Assembly (NCBI GenBank): GCA_015680685.1
Contig: MNCI01004505.1
Span: forward strand, 309,158-373,157
Reading direction: 5' to 3'
Origin: Gnetum montanum
Taxonomy: Eukaryota; Streptophyta; Gnetopsida; Gnetales; Gnetaceae
Length of the DNA stretch: 64,000 bases
Part shown: piece after piece, positions 46,427-56,830 of the stretch
Layout of the letters: each line of letters opens with the position of its first letter
How positions within the stretch are numbered: the stretch's first letter is position 1
Made by a program: the position numbers and the translations under genes
Notes under the pieces: model-generated
Told to the model about the DNA's origin: nothing
The model's database searches: none
The model's input: the letters and a program-made list of their open reading frames with translations, nothing else

Positions 46427-46740
46427 GTTGGTGCTTGCAAGACATTGAAAGGACTATTATCGATAGTGAAATCAATGCTTGTAGAGCATCAGAATAAGCC
46501 TTTATGGATGACATCATCAGTGATCATACAGTGCCAAAATGGATCATTATGGATAGCGTCATCGATGCCCATGAAGCATAAAAATGGGCTATTATGGACA
46601 ATGCCACCGGTGCCCACATAGTGCCATAATGAGCCATTATGGGCAACACCATTGATGCCCATGGAGCACCAAAACAAGTCATTATGGGTGGCACCATCAA
46701 TGCCCTCAAATTCCTAGAATGGACTGTTATGGGTAGATGT
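46427..46740. repeat. 45-bp minisatellite, right unit
   Basis: Units start at about 46471, 46516, 46561, 46606, 46651 and 46696, each exactly 45 bp, with a less regular one before. The period is divisible by three, which keeps long frames open on both strands without implying a protein. Confidence 0.85.
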
Positions 46741-47074
46741 TGTGGTAGAGGGTGGCACAGCCAACAACAACAACGACTTATGGCACAACAAAGGTAGTGT
46801 GTGGAAATTGCTGAGGTAGCGCATGTGGAGGTGGTAGTAGGGCAAAAAGTAGCACAAGGTAGCATAGGCCCATGGAGGTAGGCAGCTGATGGCAATGACT
46901 CATGGGGGTAAGCAACGATGGCAAGGCACTATGGCCCTATTGCTTAGACAACGTTGGCTAGCCATGAGGCCAACCACCATGCTACACAACGATACCTTGG
47001 TAGGCCCCATTGCGCCTATAGCATGGGCCATGGCTCTACCCATCCCCACCCTGCTAAGGTTAAGATTATGACTC

Positions 47075-47110
47075 TTCTCTTTTTTTTTAAATAATAATAA
47101 TAATAATAAT
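47075..47110. repeat. Pyrimidine tract and (TAA)n microsatellite, right unit
   Basis: CTCTTCTCTTTTTTTTTAAA then TAATAATAATAATAATAAT, directly before the ~50-bp direct repeat copy. Confidence 0.65.
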
Positions 47111-47119
47111 GGAGAGGCA

Positions 47120-47165
47120 CCATCTTCATTATGCAATAACATCATTTGGGAATGGGGACATGATA
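47120..47165. repeat. ~50-bp direct repeat bounding the captured module, right copy, right unit
   Basis: CATCTTCATTATGCAATAAC...GGGAATGGGGACATGATA, pairing with 43401-43445. Confidence 0.65.
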
Positions 47166-48110
47166 GAACTCCTTATTAAAAAACAGTGAAATCTAGTTTT
47201 TTGCCTCTTTGGCTAAGCAATTACCTTCATTCTATGACTGCAAGGTCTTTTGAGTCATAAACATGAACTACATCTTGGCTGGATACCATGTTTATGAGGT
47301 TAAGTAGTAGTATAGTTGATTGGTTGAAAGACATGGTAAAAAGTCCTAAAATGGCTAAACAAGATGGTAAAATGTTAAATAAAGTGCAAATTCCAACAAT
47401 TGAAATTTAAAAATGGCTTAAAAAAAACAAAAATGGCTAAAAATGGATCACTTACTATAAATAGTAAGTGCCTACCAAAGGGGCTATACCCCTTTACTAA
47501 AAATGAAAAACAGGTAGTATCGCACTCCACCCACTCCTAGCTTCCTAGCTACACCTACTCTAAGTAAGAAAAAGGAAAAGAAAGGGGGTGAGATGGGGAC
47601 ATCTACACCTTCCTTGGCAATGTTGGTGGAAGGGGTTTTACTTTTAGAAAGTTGGATTTTGGCTAAAAAAATCAAAGTGAAAGCTTTGATTTTTCAAAGG
47701 TAAGGTCTTTTAGTAGGTTGTTAACGTTGAACTTGCTAAAAAAAATTTTGCAATAACAAAAAGGCTCAAAGGTTTTTAGAAAATAACAATGTTGGCTTTA
47801 AAAATTTCCAATAACTACTGTGAAATTTTCAAAACCCAAACACCCACACTGAAGGGGGTATCACACACTCCCACGCTGACTTTAAAATTTCCAGTAACTA
47901 CTATGAAATTTTAAAACCTGAAATCACCTATAACCTTAACTTTGGGTTCTAATGACAAGGTGAAATGGGTGGCAATGTTGGAATTTTGCAACAAAAAGGT
48001 GTTAACAGAGATTTTATTAAAAAAAAAAAGGTTTTAAAAAATTTTAAAATTTCTAGATTGCAAGTACCGTTGGTATATAAGCAATAGAGTTGAACATAGA
48101 ATTTGGTAGA
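47166..48110 (-). other. 5'-most leader of the right unit after the PBS
   Basis: Non-coding, co-linear with 31174-32111. It begins next to the candidate PBS (48111-48129). Confidence 0.5.
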
Positions 48111-48135
48111 GGCCCTTCTTCTAGTGCCAGAAAAC

Positions 48136-49639
48136 TATAGCAACTAAAAAAATTAGTTGCTAGAAGACCAAAAACTTCAGCACAATAGCTTTAACCCTAA
48201 ATCCCTAAGGCCTTCAAAAAATGGGATTCAGGGTGCCCTGGATGATCGAGCAGATCACCTAGGGACTTAAAAAATGCAAAACAAGGGTAGAAAAGAATAA
48301 AAATGTAGTGCAAATATAAGAAAATAAATGTATAGAATTAAAAAATATAAATTAAACTTGCACACAAAACATAACTTTAAACTTTATTACAAAATAAAGG
48401 GGGTTTAGAAATGTGAATAAGAATTCCTAAGAAGGTAAGGGGGTTCACTTCGATGGGGGCTTGGAATCCATTACTCCATGATTTGGATGCTCCACAACTC
48501 CCAAAAATGTGAAACCTTGATGCAAACTTTACTAGATTTGCAACATTGGTTGATGCAAGGGAATGAAAAATGTGAAGAATTTAGGTAACCAAAGTGGTCT
48601 ATGCTAGGAGTTGGGGATCCTAGAAGCACAACATGGAAACCACAAACTCACAATTTCCAAAGGGGGTAATGAGGGTTGCAAGACCACAGGGTTTCCACAC
48701 TGGTTCAAGAGATTGCAAGTGTGTGAGATTGCAAGAGCTATTGAGTACTTTAAAATGCCCAAGTGTGGAATTGCCAAGAGTATGGAACCTAAAAATGGTA
48801 TTTTTGGGGTTGGTTTTTATATGTTTTTGGCCATGAATGGGGCTACAAATTGGCTGCAAATTGGCTATAATTTGGCTGCAAATTCCTACCACATTTAGGT
48901 TAACTCAATGCCCAAATTTGGGGGGTTACCATATATAGTGAGTGTCATATCCCCATGGTCATTCCATTTACTAAAAATAGTAATAGGGGAATGACATTCA
49001 CGCTAGGAGAATGGCTTTTATGCTAGGAGGCAAATCTTTCACACTTGTGGCAAATCTTCTACACTAAATCTACACTAGGGGGGATGGAAGGATCAAGGCT
49101 GGGTGTAGGTGAGTTTTACCCCCATGCATCCTCATTGGGGGTAGGTGCATCTCCATGCTAGGCCTTCCAAAACCAATGTTAACTTGTAGGATCCTCGATG
49201 GAGTAATTATAGTGATGAAATCTTGGCCCTGAAGTATCCATGCCGAGGGCATGAAGTTTCCACACTAGGGGTAGGTGAGTTTTACCCCCATGCATGCATC
49301 TCTAATGTAGAAAATGCCATACCCACCATAAAACCCATCAAAATGCCAATTTTGGCATCCTAAAAGGCATTTTAACACCTCCCCTCCCCGCGTCCACACA
49401 CACACCCCCCCCCCCCCCTCCCAAAAGCCCAAATATAGACATTACTTAACTTTTTTCACTTGGGGAATGAGGCTTTGTACGCTTATGAGCCATTTTTCAG
49501 CCTCAAAAGCATAAAGTATGTGAGATTACACCTCCTATGTTGCAATCTTCAAATTTACAATGAATTTTAGCCTCAAGTTTCATGGGATGAAGGCCACAAT
49601 GTGATGAAGGTTATAACATGCATTTTTTGTGGTGTTTCA
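48136..49639 (-). repeat. LTR-C, outer 5' LTR of the dimer
   Basis: About 1504 bp. The minus-sense start TGAAACACC is at 49639, with the TATA box at 48813-48822 and AATAAA at 48383-48388. It carries a CA/poly-C expansion (49395-49420) not found in LTR-A or LTR-B. Homology stops sharply at 49639, defining the element end. Confidence 0.75.
49395..49420. repeat. (CA)n(C)14 tract in LTR-C
   Basis: CACACACACA runs into about 14 consecutive C (49405-49418). A site of likely replication or assembly instability. Confidence 0.85.
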
Positions 49640-49644
49640 ATTAT
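49640..49644. repeat. Right target-site duplication of the dimer (ATTAT)
   Basis: The right LTR ends ...GGTGTTTCA at 49639 and ATTAT follows, matching the bases left of the left LTR. Unrelated sequence starts immediately after. Confidence 0.45.
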
Positions 49645-50168
49645 GATAAATAATCCAAATAACTCTTCTATGGTTATTAGAGCTAAAATTCAAAATTTTT
49701 GTTGTCTAATATATATTAATTAGAATAATAACACTTCCTTTATTAACTTCATTAGCAACAAAAAAACATTATAGCTTTTAAAATGCATTTATCAATGGAG
49801 GGATAACTCTTCTAAGTCCTTTTTCATTCCTACAGAAGGAGGAATGAAGATTTTGACAACTTGGTAGACATCCTTTATACTTAAAAGGTGTCTTCCTTAA
49901 GAGCTAGGCACTTATAAAACACATTGTCTTGAAAGAATACATCTTGCCTAATAGCTAGGCAAGTCTAATAAATGTCTAAACTACCTAAGAGAACTCTTGT
50001 CTAGGATGAAAGATGTCTTTCCTATGGAGTATACATCTACACTGATAAGTAGACATCTTTTCTAGCTTATAAACATCTTGCTTGCAAGCCATATTTAATA
50101 GAAAGATGCCTTTCCTAACTTGTAGATGTCTTGTTCAACCATGGGAAAGTTCTAATGTGGTAGTTTCA
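49645..50168. other. Flank between the dimer and Athila-type copy 3; copia-LTR-like motifs
   Basis: No frame. AGATGTCT/AGACATCT palindromes and TAGATGTCTTGTTCAA-like strings (49870-50135) recall the U3 of the Sirevirus-like LTR at 7610-7740. This could be a fragment of that LTR family, or the outer part of a longer copy 3 LTR starting TGATAAAT at 49644. Confidence 0.35.
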
Positions 50169-51127
50169 TGATGGGAAATAACCAGGAATGTTGAGTTAAG
50201 CATACAAAATATTTTCCTAAAGTGTTAGCTCTATGTTTTAATAAATATTGATTTATGTGACATGTTTTTGGTATGAGAATTTGTGTGGTTAATCATGAGT
50301 ATGGTTGATGAATCATCACTATTTGGGTTGCGTCAATGCGATCCCATCAATATGTACCCATCGACACAGTTGCGTCAACGGAGTGTCTAGTCTTGCCTAT
50401 ATAAATGTGTGTACCTACTACATTTAAGACATCATTCATTTAGTAGCATAGCAAAGCTCTTGCAATTTGTTTTCAAAAGAGTTAGAATATTTTCTAAGTG
50501 CCTCCAATAGGAGTTGAGAAGTGTAAGGATCTTTATTCAAGCATTGATGTACCTGGACACTTTGGTGTGAATAGCAATAAAGACGAGCGTTCTTAATAAA
50601 CCTTGCAGCACTTAGAATTAGCCTAATGTTTACTTAATGCAGTTATTATTCAGGTAATTTATATTCATGTAATTAATTAATTAATTATGAAAAATTAATG
50701 CACATAAGTACAACCACCTCGATCATACGTTAACACTTGTTAATCTCAGTAACACTTACTCTTAGTAACCCAGTAGCATTGCAACATGTTTAGGATGTGT
50801 ACGGCAAGTGGGAATGGATGCTTATGTTAGGATTAGTTTAAGGCATTAAATAGTTACTAGATTAATTAGCATTTAATCACTTTATTTTCATGCTTAGGAG
50901 AAATAGATAAAATATATAAAAATTATACAAATCATGTACCTCAATTACACTTAACCATACCATTATACCTCACAAGTGAAACTGAGAAGACAATGATCAT
51001 ATCCTTAAGATTCACTACCTAGATAATGTGTACTTAGAGAGCTAAAGTCTACAAAATTCGATTGGATCACTTAGTGAACACTAGTGATTCCCATGATTGG
51101 GTATAGGGACTACTTGCTCCCTCATCA
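50169..51127 (+). repeat. 5' LTR of Athila-type copy 3
   Basis: Starts TGATGGGA and ends CTCATCA, as in copy 2, with the PBS directly after. TATA box TATATAAAT at 50398-50406. The block 50370-50709 is repeated at 61088-61429. R/U5 (50790-51127) resembles that of copy 2 (GTGTACGGCAAGTGGGAATG). The U3 start is less certain. Confidence 0.65.
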
Positions 51128-51146
51128 TTGGCATTGTTGCTAGGGA
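51128..51146 (+). other. Primer binding site (tRNA-Asp type) of Athila-type copy 3
   Basis: TTGGCATTGTTGCTAGGGA immediately after the LTR, a decayed form of the Athila-type tRNA-Asp site. Confidence 0.7.
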
Positions 51147-51273
51147 CATTAGTTAGCTATGTGTGTTGTTTAGGAAGTTAGTGAAACCACTCACTAATAT
51201 TGTAAAGGACTTAAAAGCTAAAATCATTAATATAATAATGAATACTAAGAGTACACTATTTTCCAACATTAAC

Positions 51274-53205
51274 ATGGCTTCTTCTTAGAGGGAAGATTCT
51301 CTACCACTTTTCATGAGCAATTCCAATCCAAGTTAAGAAGGCCTAAAACCACCCATGCCCCAACAATGCAAAGCAGTCTATATGCATCCAAATGCTTACA
51401 CTCTAGACTTCACCTTCATCCTACACTAGGATGAACAACTACAGTGGAGGAACATGGAGGGTAACATTATGTTGCGACACAATCGCTCAATTCCTCTAAT
51501 GCTACTCCACAATCTTATGAGATTGGGCATTGGAGGGCTCACTTTCAAGTATGAAGTGCAAGATCATGCCTACTGGGATTATCATCCCATAGAGGCACAG
51601 TGAAAGAAATATTAGTAAATGGAAGCTTACTATGAGGATTTGAAGGGAAAATGGTTCACAAACCCCCTATTCCTTTTGAGCCAAAAGGAAGGGGAAGACC
51701 TCTCTCAGGAACTTCCCAATATACTGACTCTCCTCCTCTCCTTGATGATGAGGCCCTTAATCAACATCTATACTCCACTATAGATAACCCTAGTTCTAGG
51801 AAGAATGGATCCCATGACCATGGGATGTCAAAGGAAAGAAGTCATGATAGGAATAGTGATAAGCGTCATGATAATGATAAACATGGTGATTGTGACCAAG
51901 ACCAAAGAAGAGGGGATAGTAGACACCACTCTAGTGGTGGATCTCCTTCCACTTCATCTTTTTTGTCCTTATCATCTTCCTTCTCCAACTCCAAGCAAAG
52001 CCACAGAGAAAATAGATATCATGATGGAGGTGATCAATGGGATAATGATGAGAGTAGATCCCACTAAAATAATAGAGACAAGGGGCTCAAGAAATCAAGG
52101 GAGGTCCACCACAAACAATGAAGGGACAACAAAGGACATCATAGGCATCATGGCCATAACAGGGGCCATAGAAAACATTATGACTATGATGAGCCTTTTC
52201 TTGCTACAAGAAACATGCTAAACATTGTGAACGCTATGAAGATTCCAACAAGGCACATGAAGGATAGCCAGATCAAATGCTTGGATATGAATAATATCCC
52301 TAAGTTTGAAGGAGAATATAATTCTGATCCATATAACCATCTTCAATCCTTTGATGATGCATGTGTCTTATTGAACGTTGAGAACAAATGGTATAAATTG
52401 AAGCTATTTCCCAGCACACTCATCAAGGAGTCTGAAAGTTAGTATTAGTTCTTGGAGCTGGAATCAATCCAATGATGGAGTAAGATGCTTGAACTCTTCA
52501 ATGACAAGTATCAAACATACTCCTGAGTGTCTAACTTGAGAAGGTAGATCTAAGAATGGAAGCAAGGAATTCATGAGTCCTTAGATGTGTCCATGGGTAG
52601 GTATTACTCTCTATTGCATTGATGCCTAGGACATGGCTATTCTCAAAGAAAGAAACTCTGCCATATCATAGATGGGCTCCGAACAAAAACAAGGAGAACT
52701 CTCAAGGTCTATGCCCAAGGAAGGCTTTCAGAGTTAAGGGTCCATCAGATCCAAAGGCTAATTGAGCATATGACTAAGGAAGAAGGTGAGAAAAAGAAAA
52801 GGGAAAGTGCAGAGGAGTATAATTGGGATTATTCTATGTGCAAAAGGGAGGTCCAATTTTGTAACAAGAAGGAGGAGGCACCACTCAATGAAGTGATGCA
52901 ATGAAAAACCTTGATGATAAAAATATATATTTCTAAAATATTAACCAAGGTTGACAAAATGTGGAATTCCTTGTACAAAAAGTTTCAAACTTCTCTCCAA
53001 ATTGCTAAGAAGACCAAAGAGCAAGGAGGTAGTGGTCATGACAAAAGAAGAAAGAAGGAAGCTGAATGTGCCCATCAAAAGTGTAAGGACAAAGCTACTA
53101 TAGTTGAAGAGGTTGCAGATTCTAAAATAGATGATGAGGGTTATGACATTTTCCAACATGAACATCCTAAGGGATATTGCTCAATTGTGTCACACTTGTA
53201 AAAAT
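51274..53205 (+). pseudogene. Gag of Athila-type copy 3
   Basis: The N-terminus (MASS, then MHPNAYTLDFTFILH) matches copy 2. One frameshift near 51648 moves the frame before MVHKPPIPFEPKG. Residues from about 51790 to 52190 form a His/Arg/Asp/Ser-rich low-complexity region (SRHHSSGGSPSTSS). The core follows: CLDMNNIPKFEGEYNSDP (52276-52330), then EWKQGIHESLD-type sequence. The knuckle-like region reads YDIFQHEHPKGYC (about 53137-53175), where two Cys are lost relative to copy 2. Capsid/nucleocapsid by family; inactive. Confidence 0.8.
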
Positions 53206-53880
53206 CTAGGGTATATCCATTGAATCCTAAATTAGCAAAACAACAAATACCTAGGACGTTGTCTTATCCTTAAGAAAACTATAGGGAGTTTCAACAACAA
53301 GCCTATTATCTAAGTGGAGCACCACCTCAACCTCATGAGCAATACTAGTAGTGGCAACATCCATATTCATGGGGAATGCCACCACCAAGGTAGAAGTATC
53401 CTTACTATTAGCTTGATCTGTATGGGTGCTATGTTTAGCAATCCATTTCTCCACATGACTCTTCTAGTCATGCTTCTTTCTAACACCACTACTACCCTCT
53501 TGAATATTATAGAGCACAATCTCCAAGGAGGAGTCCCAATTTTCCTATTACCCTCATCTTCCTTCTACACCTGTACCTCTACCCTCAACTCAATTGCCAC
53601 CCACTCCATCCATGTAGGACAAAATACTAGCCTAGCCACAGTAAAGAAATCCCAAAAGGGCTATTAACTTACAACTAGCTCCTCAGCCAAGTAGTTCAAA
53701 CACAAAGCCTTGAAAAGACACTTTTTCCAAACCAATAGTCCTACTAAGCCCTCACAAAGACTTGCGACTATTGATCCTACTTCTTCTTCCTCCTTCGCAA
53801 CATCCTTCAAGATCCCTTCAAACCAAATGCCTCCCAAGGTGCACACTGTAGTGTTGACTCACACAATCATTAATTAGATC
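53206..53880 (+). pseudogene. Pro/Gln/Tyr-rich linker of Athila-type copy 3
   Basis: Low-complexity linker with several stops between the Gag knuckle and protease. Counterpart of 1-600 and of minus 24739-25375. Confidence 0.6.
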
Positions 53881-54330
53881 AAGGTTGGCCATCTTCCCAA
53901 GAAGAGGTCTGATCCTAGGAGTCCCCTCATCTACTTACAAATCACTAGGAATAAACCTTTCAAGGCTCTTCTAGACTTAGGTTTTGGTGTCAATTTGATC
54001 TCACAAGAGATGTAAAAAGCTTAGAACCTACCTCCACTCAAGAAGAGCAACATTCTCTTAGAGTTAGCAAATCAATCCATCATTATCCCCTTTGGGTTAG
54101 GGAGGACATTGTGACCACTATCTATGGGTGATCATATCCTACTAACTTCCTGGTGATATGCATGGATAACTATAAGGGGAACTTATCTATCATCATCGAA
54201 AGGGCTTGGCTAAGTGAAATTGATGCATGACTAGGAATCATATACCTCTCCTTGGAGATTTCCAAGGAAAATGACTTTGGAAATATAGAGAAAAATCATG
54301 TTTCATGCATCGCATATAATGCAACAGGAT
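53881..54330 (+). pseudogene. Aspartic protease of Athila-type copy 3
   Basis: KVGHLPKKRSDPRSPLIYLQ, then ALLDLGFGVNLIS (active site about 53965-54000; the middle residue of the D-S/T-G triplet is Leu) and PPLKKSNILLELANQS. Compared with the intact DSG of copy 2 this one is dead. Stops at several places. Confidence 0.75.
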
Positions 54331-54469
54331 GCCACTTCATGCAAAAAGTACCACACTCATAACATGTAGAAAATGTGCAAGTGTCACAAAATTACAAAGG
54401 TATCTATACACAGTAGCCACAAAACAAGAGGGTACCTAGTGGCTGAGAACTAAAGTAGAGAGTAGTTCA

Positions 54470-55020
54470 ACACTATGCATGGAACACACTGAAAGCCTTA
54501 CAAGTGACTATGTAGAAGGCATGGAAGAACTAGAGCAAGCTCATCACCAACTCTTTAATGAATATGATGAAACAAATTGGGGAGAGTTGAAAATCCTTGA
54601 GAGCTTCAAACAAGAGCCCCTTAAGTTAAAAACTCTACTGGCTAGAATGAAGTATGTCTTTCTGAATAATGGTAGGCTAGTAATCATCAATGTCAATCTT
54701 TCTCCTATGTAGAAAAAGAAGTTGTTGGAGGTGATTAACAAATGACCAACAGCCTTTGCTTGGTCATATCATGAGCTGATAAGAATTGACCTAAGGATAT
54801 GCCAACATTGGATCTACATAGACTCATCCATTAAATTAAAGACATAGCTACAGAAGAGGTTAAACCCCAAACTCAAGCAAATCATCAAAGAGGAGATTAC
54901 GAAACTCCTCAAGGCAAGGTTCATTTGTCCTATTGCAGATAGTAAGTGGATTAGCCCACTTGTGATTATGCTAAAGAAAGCTAGACCCTAAAAACTCAAG
55001 GTTATCCAAGAAATAACCTG
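54470..55020 (+). pseudogene. Reverse transcriptase, N-terminal part only
   Basis: PTAFAWSYHEL, then KRLNPKLKQIIKEEITKLL and CPIADSKWISPLVIMLKK (to about 54985) are the first RT blocks of plant Ty3/gypsy. The next recognisable sequence is DVRSFLGHTSYY at about 55037, which belongs to the end of RT. The palm with the catalytic YxDD is therefore deleted, about 500 bp compared with a normal element. Confidence 0.8.
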
Positions 55021-55029
55021 ATAACCTAA

Positions 55030-55600
55030 AATTATTAAAGATGTAAGGTCATTCCTTGGCCACACTAGCTATTACTAGTGTTTCATTGAGAACTTCTCTA
55101 AGATTATAAAATCATTGGTGGAGCTAACAAAGAAGGATGCTCCATTTGTTTAAACCAAGGAATGTGAGCATTTATTCTAATAACTTAAGCAGAAGCTCAT
55201 GGAAACACTAATTCTACAAGCATCTGATTGGTCTAAACCCTTCCACATTATGTTATATGCATCCAATTATGCCTTAGGAGTCATGCTCACACAATTGGAT
55301 GATCAAAAACATCCCTATTAAATCCACTATGTGAGCAAGAGCATTGTGGATGCATAGCTAAACTACATCACCACTAAGAAAGAACTGATGATAGTGGTGT
55401 ATGTCTTAGAGAAATTCAAGTACTATGTGCTTGGATACAAGGTGTCTATGCATACAAACCATAGTGCAATAAGGTTCCTGATGAATAAACCAATAGTAAA
55501 CCCCCGTGTCATATGGTGGCTAGTAATCTTACAACAGTTTGACTTAACCATGATGGACAGAAAGGGAACTAAGAACATGGTAGCTAACCACTTATCTTGA
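55030..55600 (+). pseudogene. RT-connection and RNase H of Athila-type copy 3
   Basis: DVRSFLGHTSYY and FIENFSKI, then RNase H: PFHIMLYASNYALGVML, YITTKKELMIVVYVLEKF and HTNHSAIRFLMNK, ending with DRKGTKNMVANHLS (55590). The catalytic Asp of the DAS motif is Tyr and the TDH Asp is Asn, so it is inactive. Confidence 0.85.
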
Positions 55601-55779
55601 TTGAGATGGAACTAGTAAAGAGGAGAAAAGCCCACATTTCGATCAATTTCCTGATGAACTCCTCTTTGCTGAAGCTATTACTAAAGAAGAGCCCAAGGAA
55701 GATAACTGGTACAAGGTCATCCTCATCTACCTACTTGCTTAGGAGATGTCATAGAAGTGGGACAACAGGAAGAAACAAT

Positions 55780-56830
55780 AATTTCTTCACTGGGTAAAAC
55801 ACTTCATGAAAATCATCAATAGACACCTTTACAAGGTGTACGTTGATGGCCTGGTTCAATGGTGCATTCCTTATGATGATCAACTACACATTCTTCAAGA
55901 TGCTCATGATAGTCCTTATGAGGGCCATTATGCTAGGAGATGAATGGCCATTAAAATCATTATGGTATGGTATTACTAACCTACACTTTTCAAGGATGCC
56001 CATCACTTCATCTACTCCTTCAAAAGCTATCAACATGATGTTGGGATGACTATGGAGGAACCCAATAGTGAATCCAATCACTAGAGCCCTTCGATATCTG
56101 GGGCATTAATTTCATGGGACCCATCACTCCCATGTCCAATGGGAAGACATACATCATTGTAGTTGGTGACTACTATACCAAATGGCTAGAAGTTGTGGCC
56201 ATCATCGATTGCACATCATCTACGATGGCTCAATTTGTACAACAGTATGTTGTAAATAGGTTTGGAATGCCACATGCACTTATTTTTATAATGAAAATCA
56301 TTTCACAAGCACCACTTTTTGAAAGCTCATGCAATGCTTGGGGGTTGAACATGACTTGACAACTTCATACCACCCCTAAGCCAATGGTTAAGCAGAGGTC
56401 ACTAATAGCGAAATAAAAAAAATAGTAAAAAGAACAACTAGTAAATATAGGAGGGATTGGAGCACCAAACTCAATGATGCCCTTTGGGCCTATCCCTCCA
56501 CATGGAAAATTCCTATTGGCTACTCTCCCTATGAGCACATGTATGGAAAATTATCAACACTTCCAATCCAAGTGGAACTTTGTACACTTTTCACAACTTG
56601 TGACCTTAGCCTTAACCTGAACCTAGCACAAAAAGAATGATTAATGAATCTCAATGTGCTAGATGAGAACTAACTAGTGGCCCTATCATCAAATGAAGTG
56701 CACAAGGCATATAATAAACAACAACATGACCTTAGGATTAGGAAAGTGAAATTTCAACAAGCAAATAAGGTCCTATATAGGAATCCCATGCACATGCCAC
56801 AATGAACCAAGTTCCAAAAATTATGAGAGT
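55780..56830 (+). pseudogene. Integrase of Athila-type copy 3
   Basis: The N-terminal zinc finger keeps its two His (HDSPYEGHYA, about 55903-55935) but the Cys pair is lost (SFKSYQ). The core has WGINFMGPI, then VVGDYYTKWLE (first Asp, about 56160). The second Asp region is destroyed (ALIFIMKIIS). The third motif (AEVTNSE, about 56393) is in another frame. The C-terminal GYSPYEHMYGK and LPIQVEL blocks (56515-56580) are typical of Athila/Tat integrases. Several frameshifts. Confidence 0.85.

Larger units (their letters stand above)
10464..49639 (-). mobile_element. Head-to-tail dimer of a giant non-autonomous LTR retrotransposon (gag-protease only)
   Basis: Three copies of a ~1.5-1.8 kb repeat (10464-12244, 32137-33659, 48136-49639) separate two co-linear internal units (12245-32136 and 33660-48135). 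All are in the same orientation and transcribed right to left. The units align block by block: leader, 5S-containing LTR, CCR4-like fragment, gag-protease, ~190-bp array, PPT. The left unit additionally holds the nested Athila-type insertion 21175-28132. The LTR begins (minus) TGAAACACC after a purine tract. ATTAT flanks both outer ends (10459-10463 and 49640-49644). Unequal recombination between LTRs gives exactly this LTR-int-LTR-int-LTR layout. No RT, RNase H or integrase motif is seen in either unit. A segmental duplication unrelated to LTRs is the alternative, but the TSD and the third LTR favour an element. Confidence 0.8.

Noticed and set aside
46136-46621. A 161-codon plus-strand protein
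   Set aside because: The frame is open because the 45-bp and shorter repeats keep phase. It has no domain character and is antisense to the element.
10464-49639. Ordinary segmental duplication
   Set aside because: The third LTR copy, LTR features (TATA, AATAAA, PPT, candidate PBS) and ATTAT at both ends fit a recombined LTR element better.
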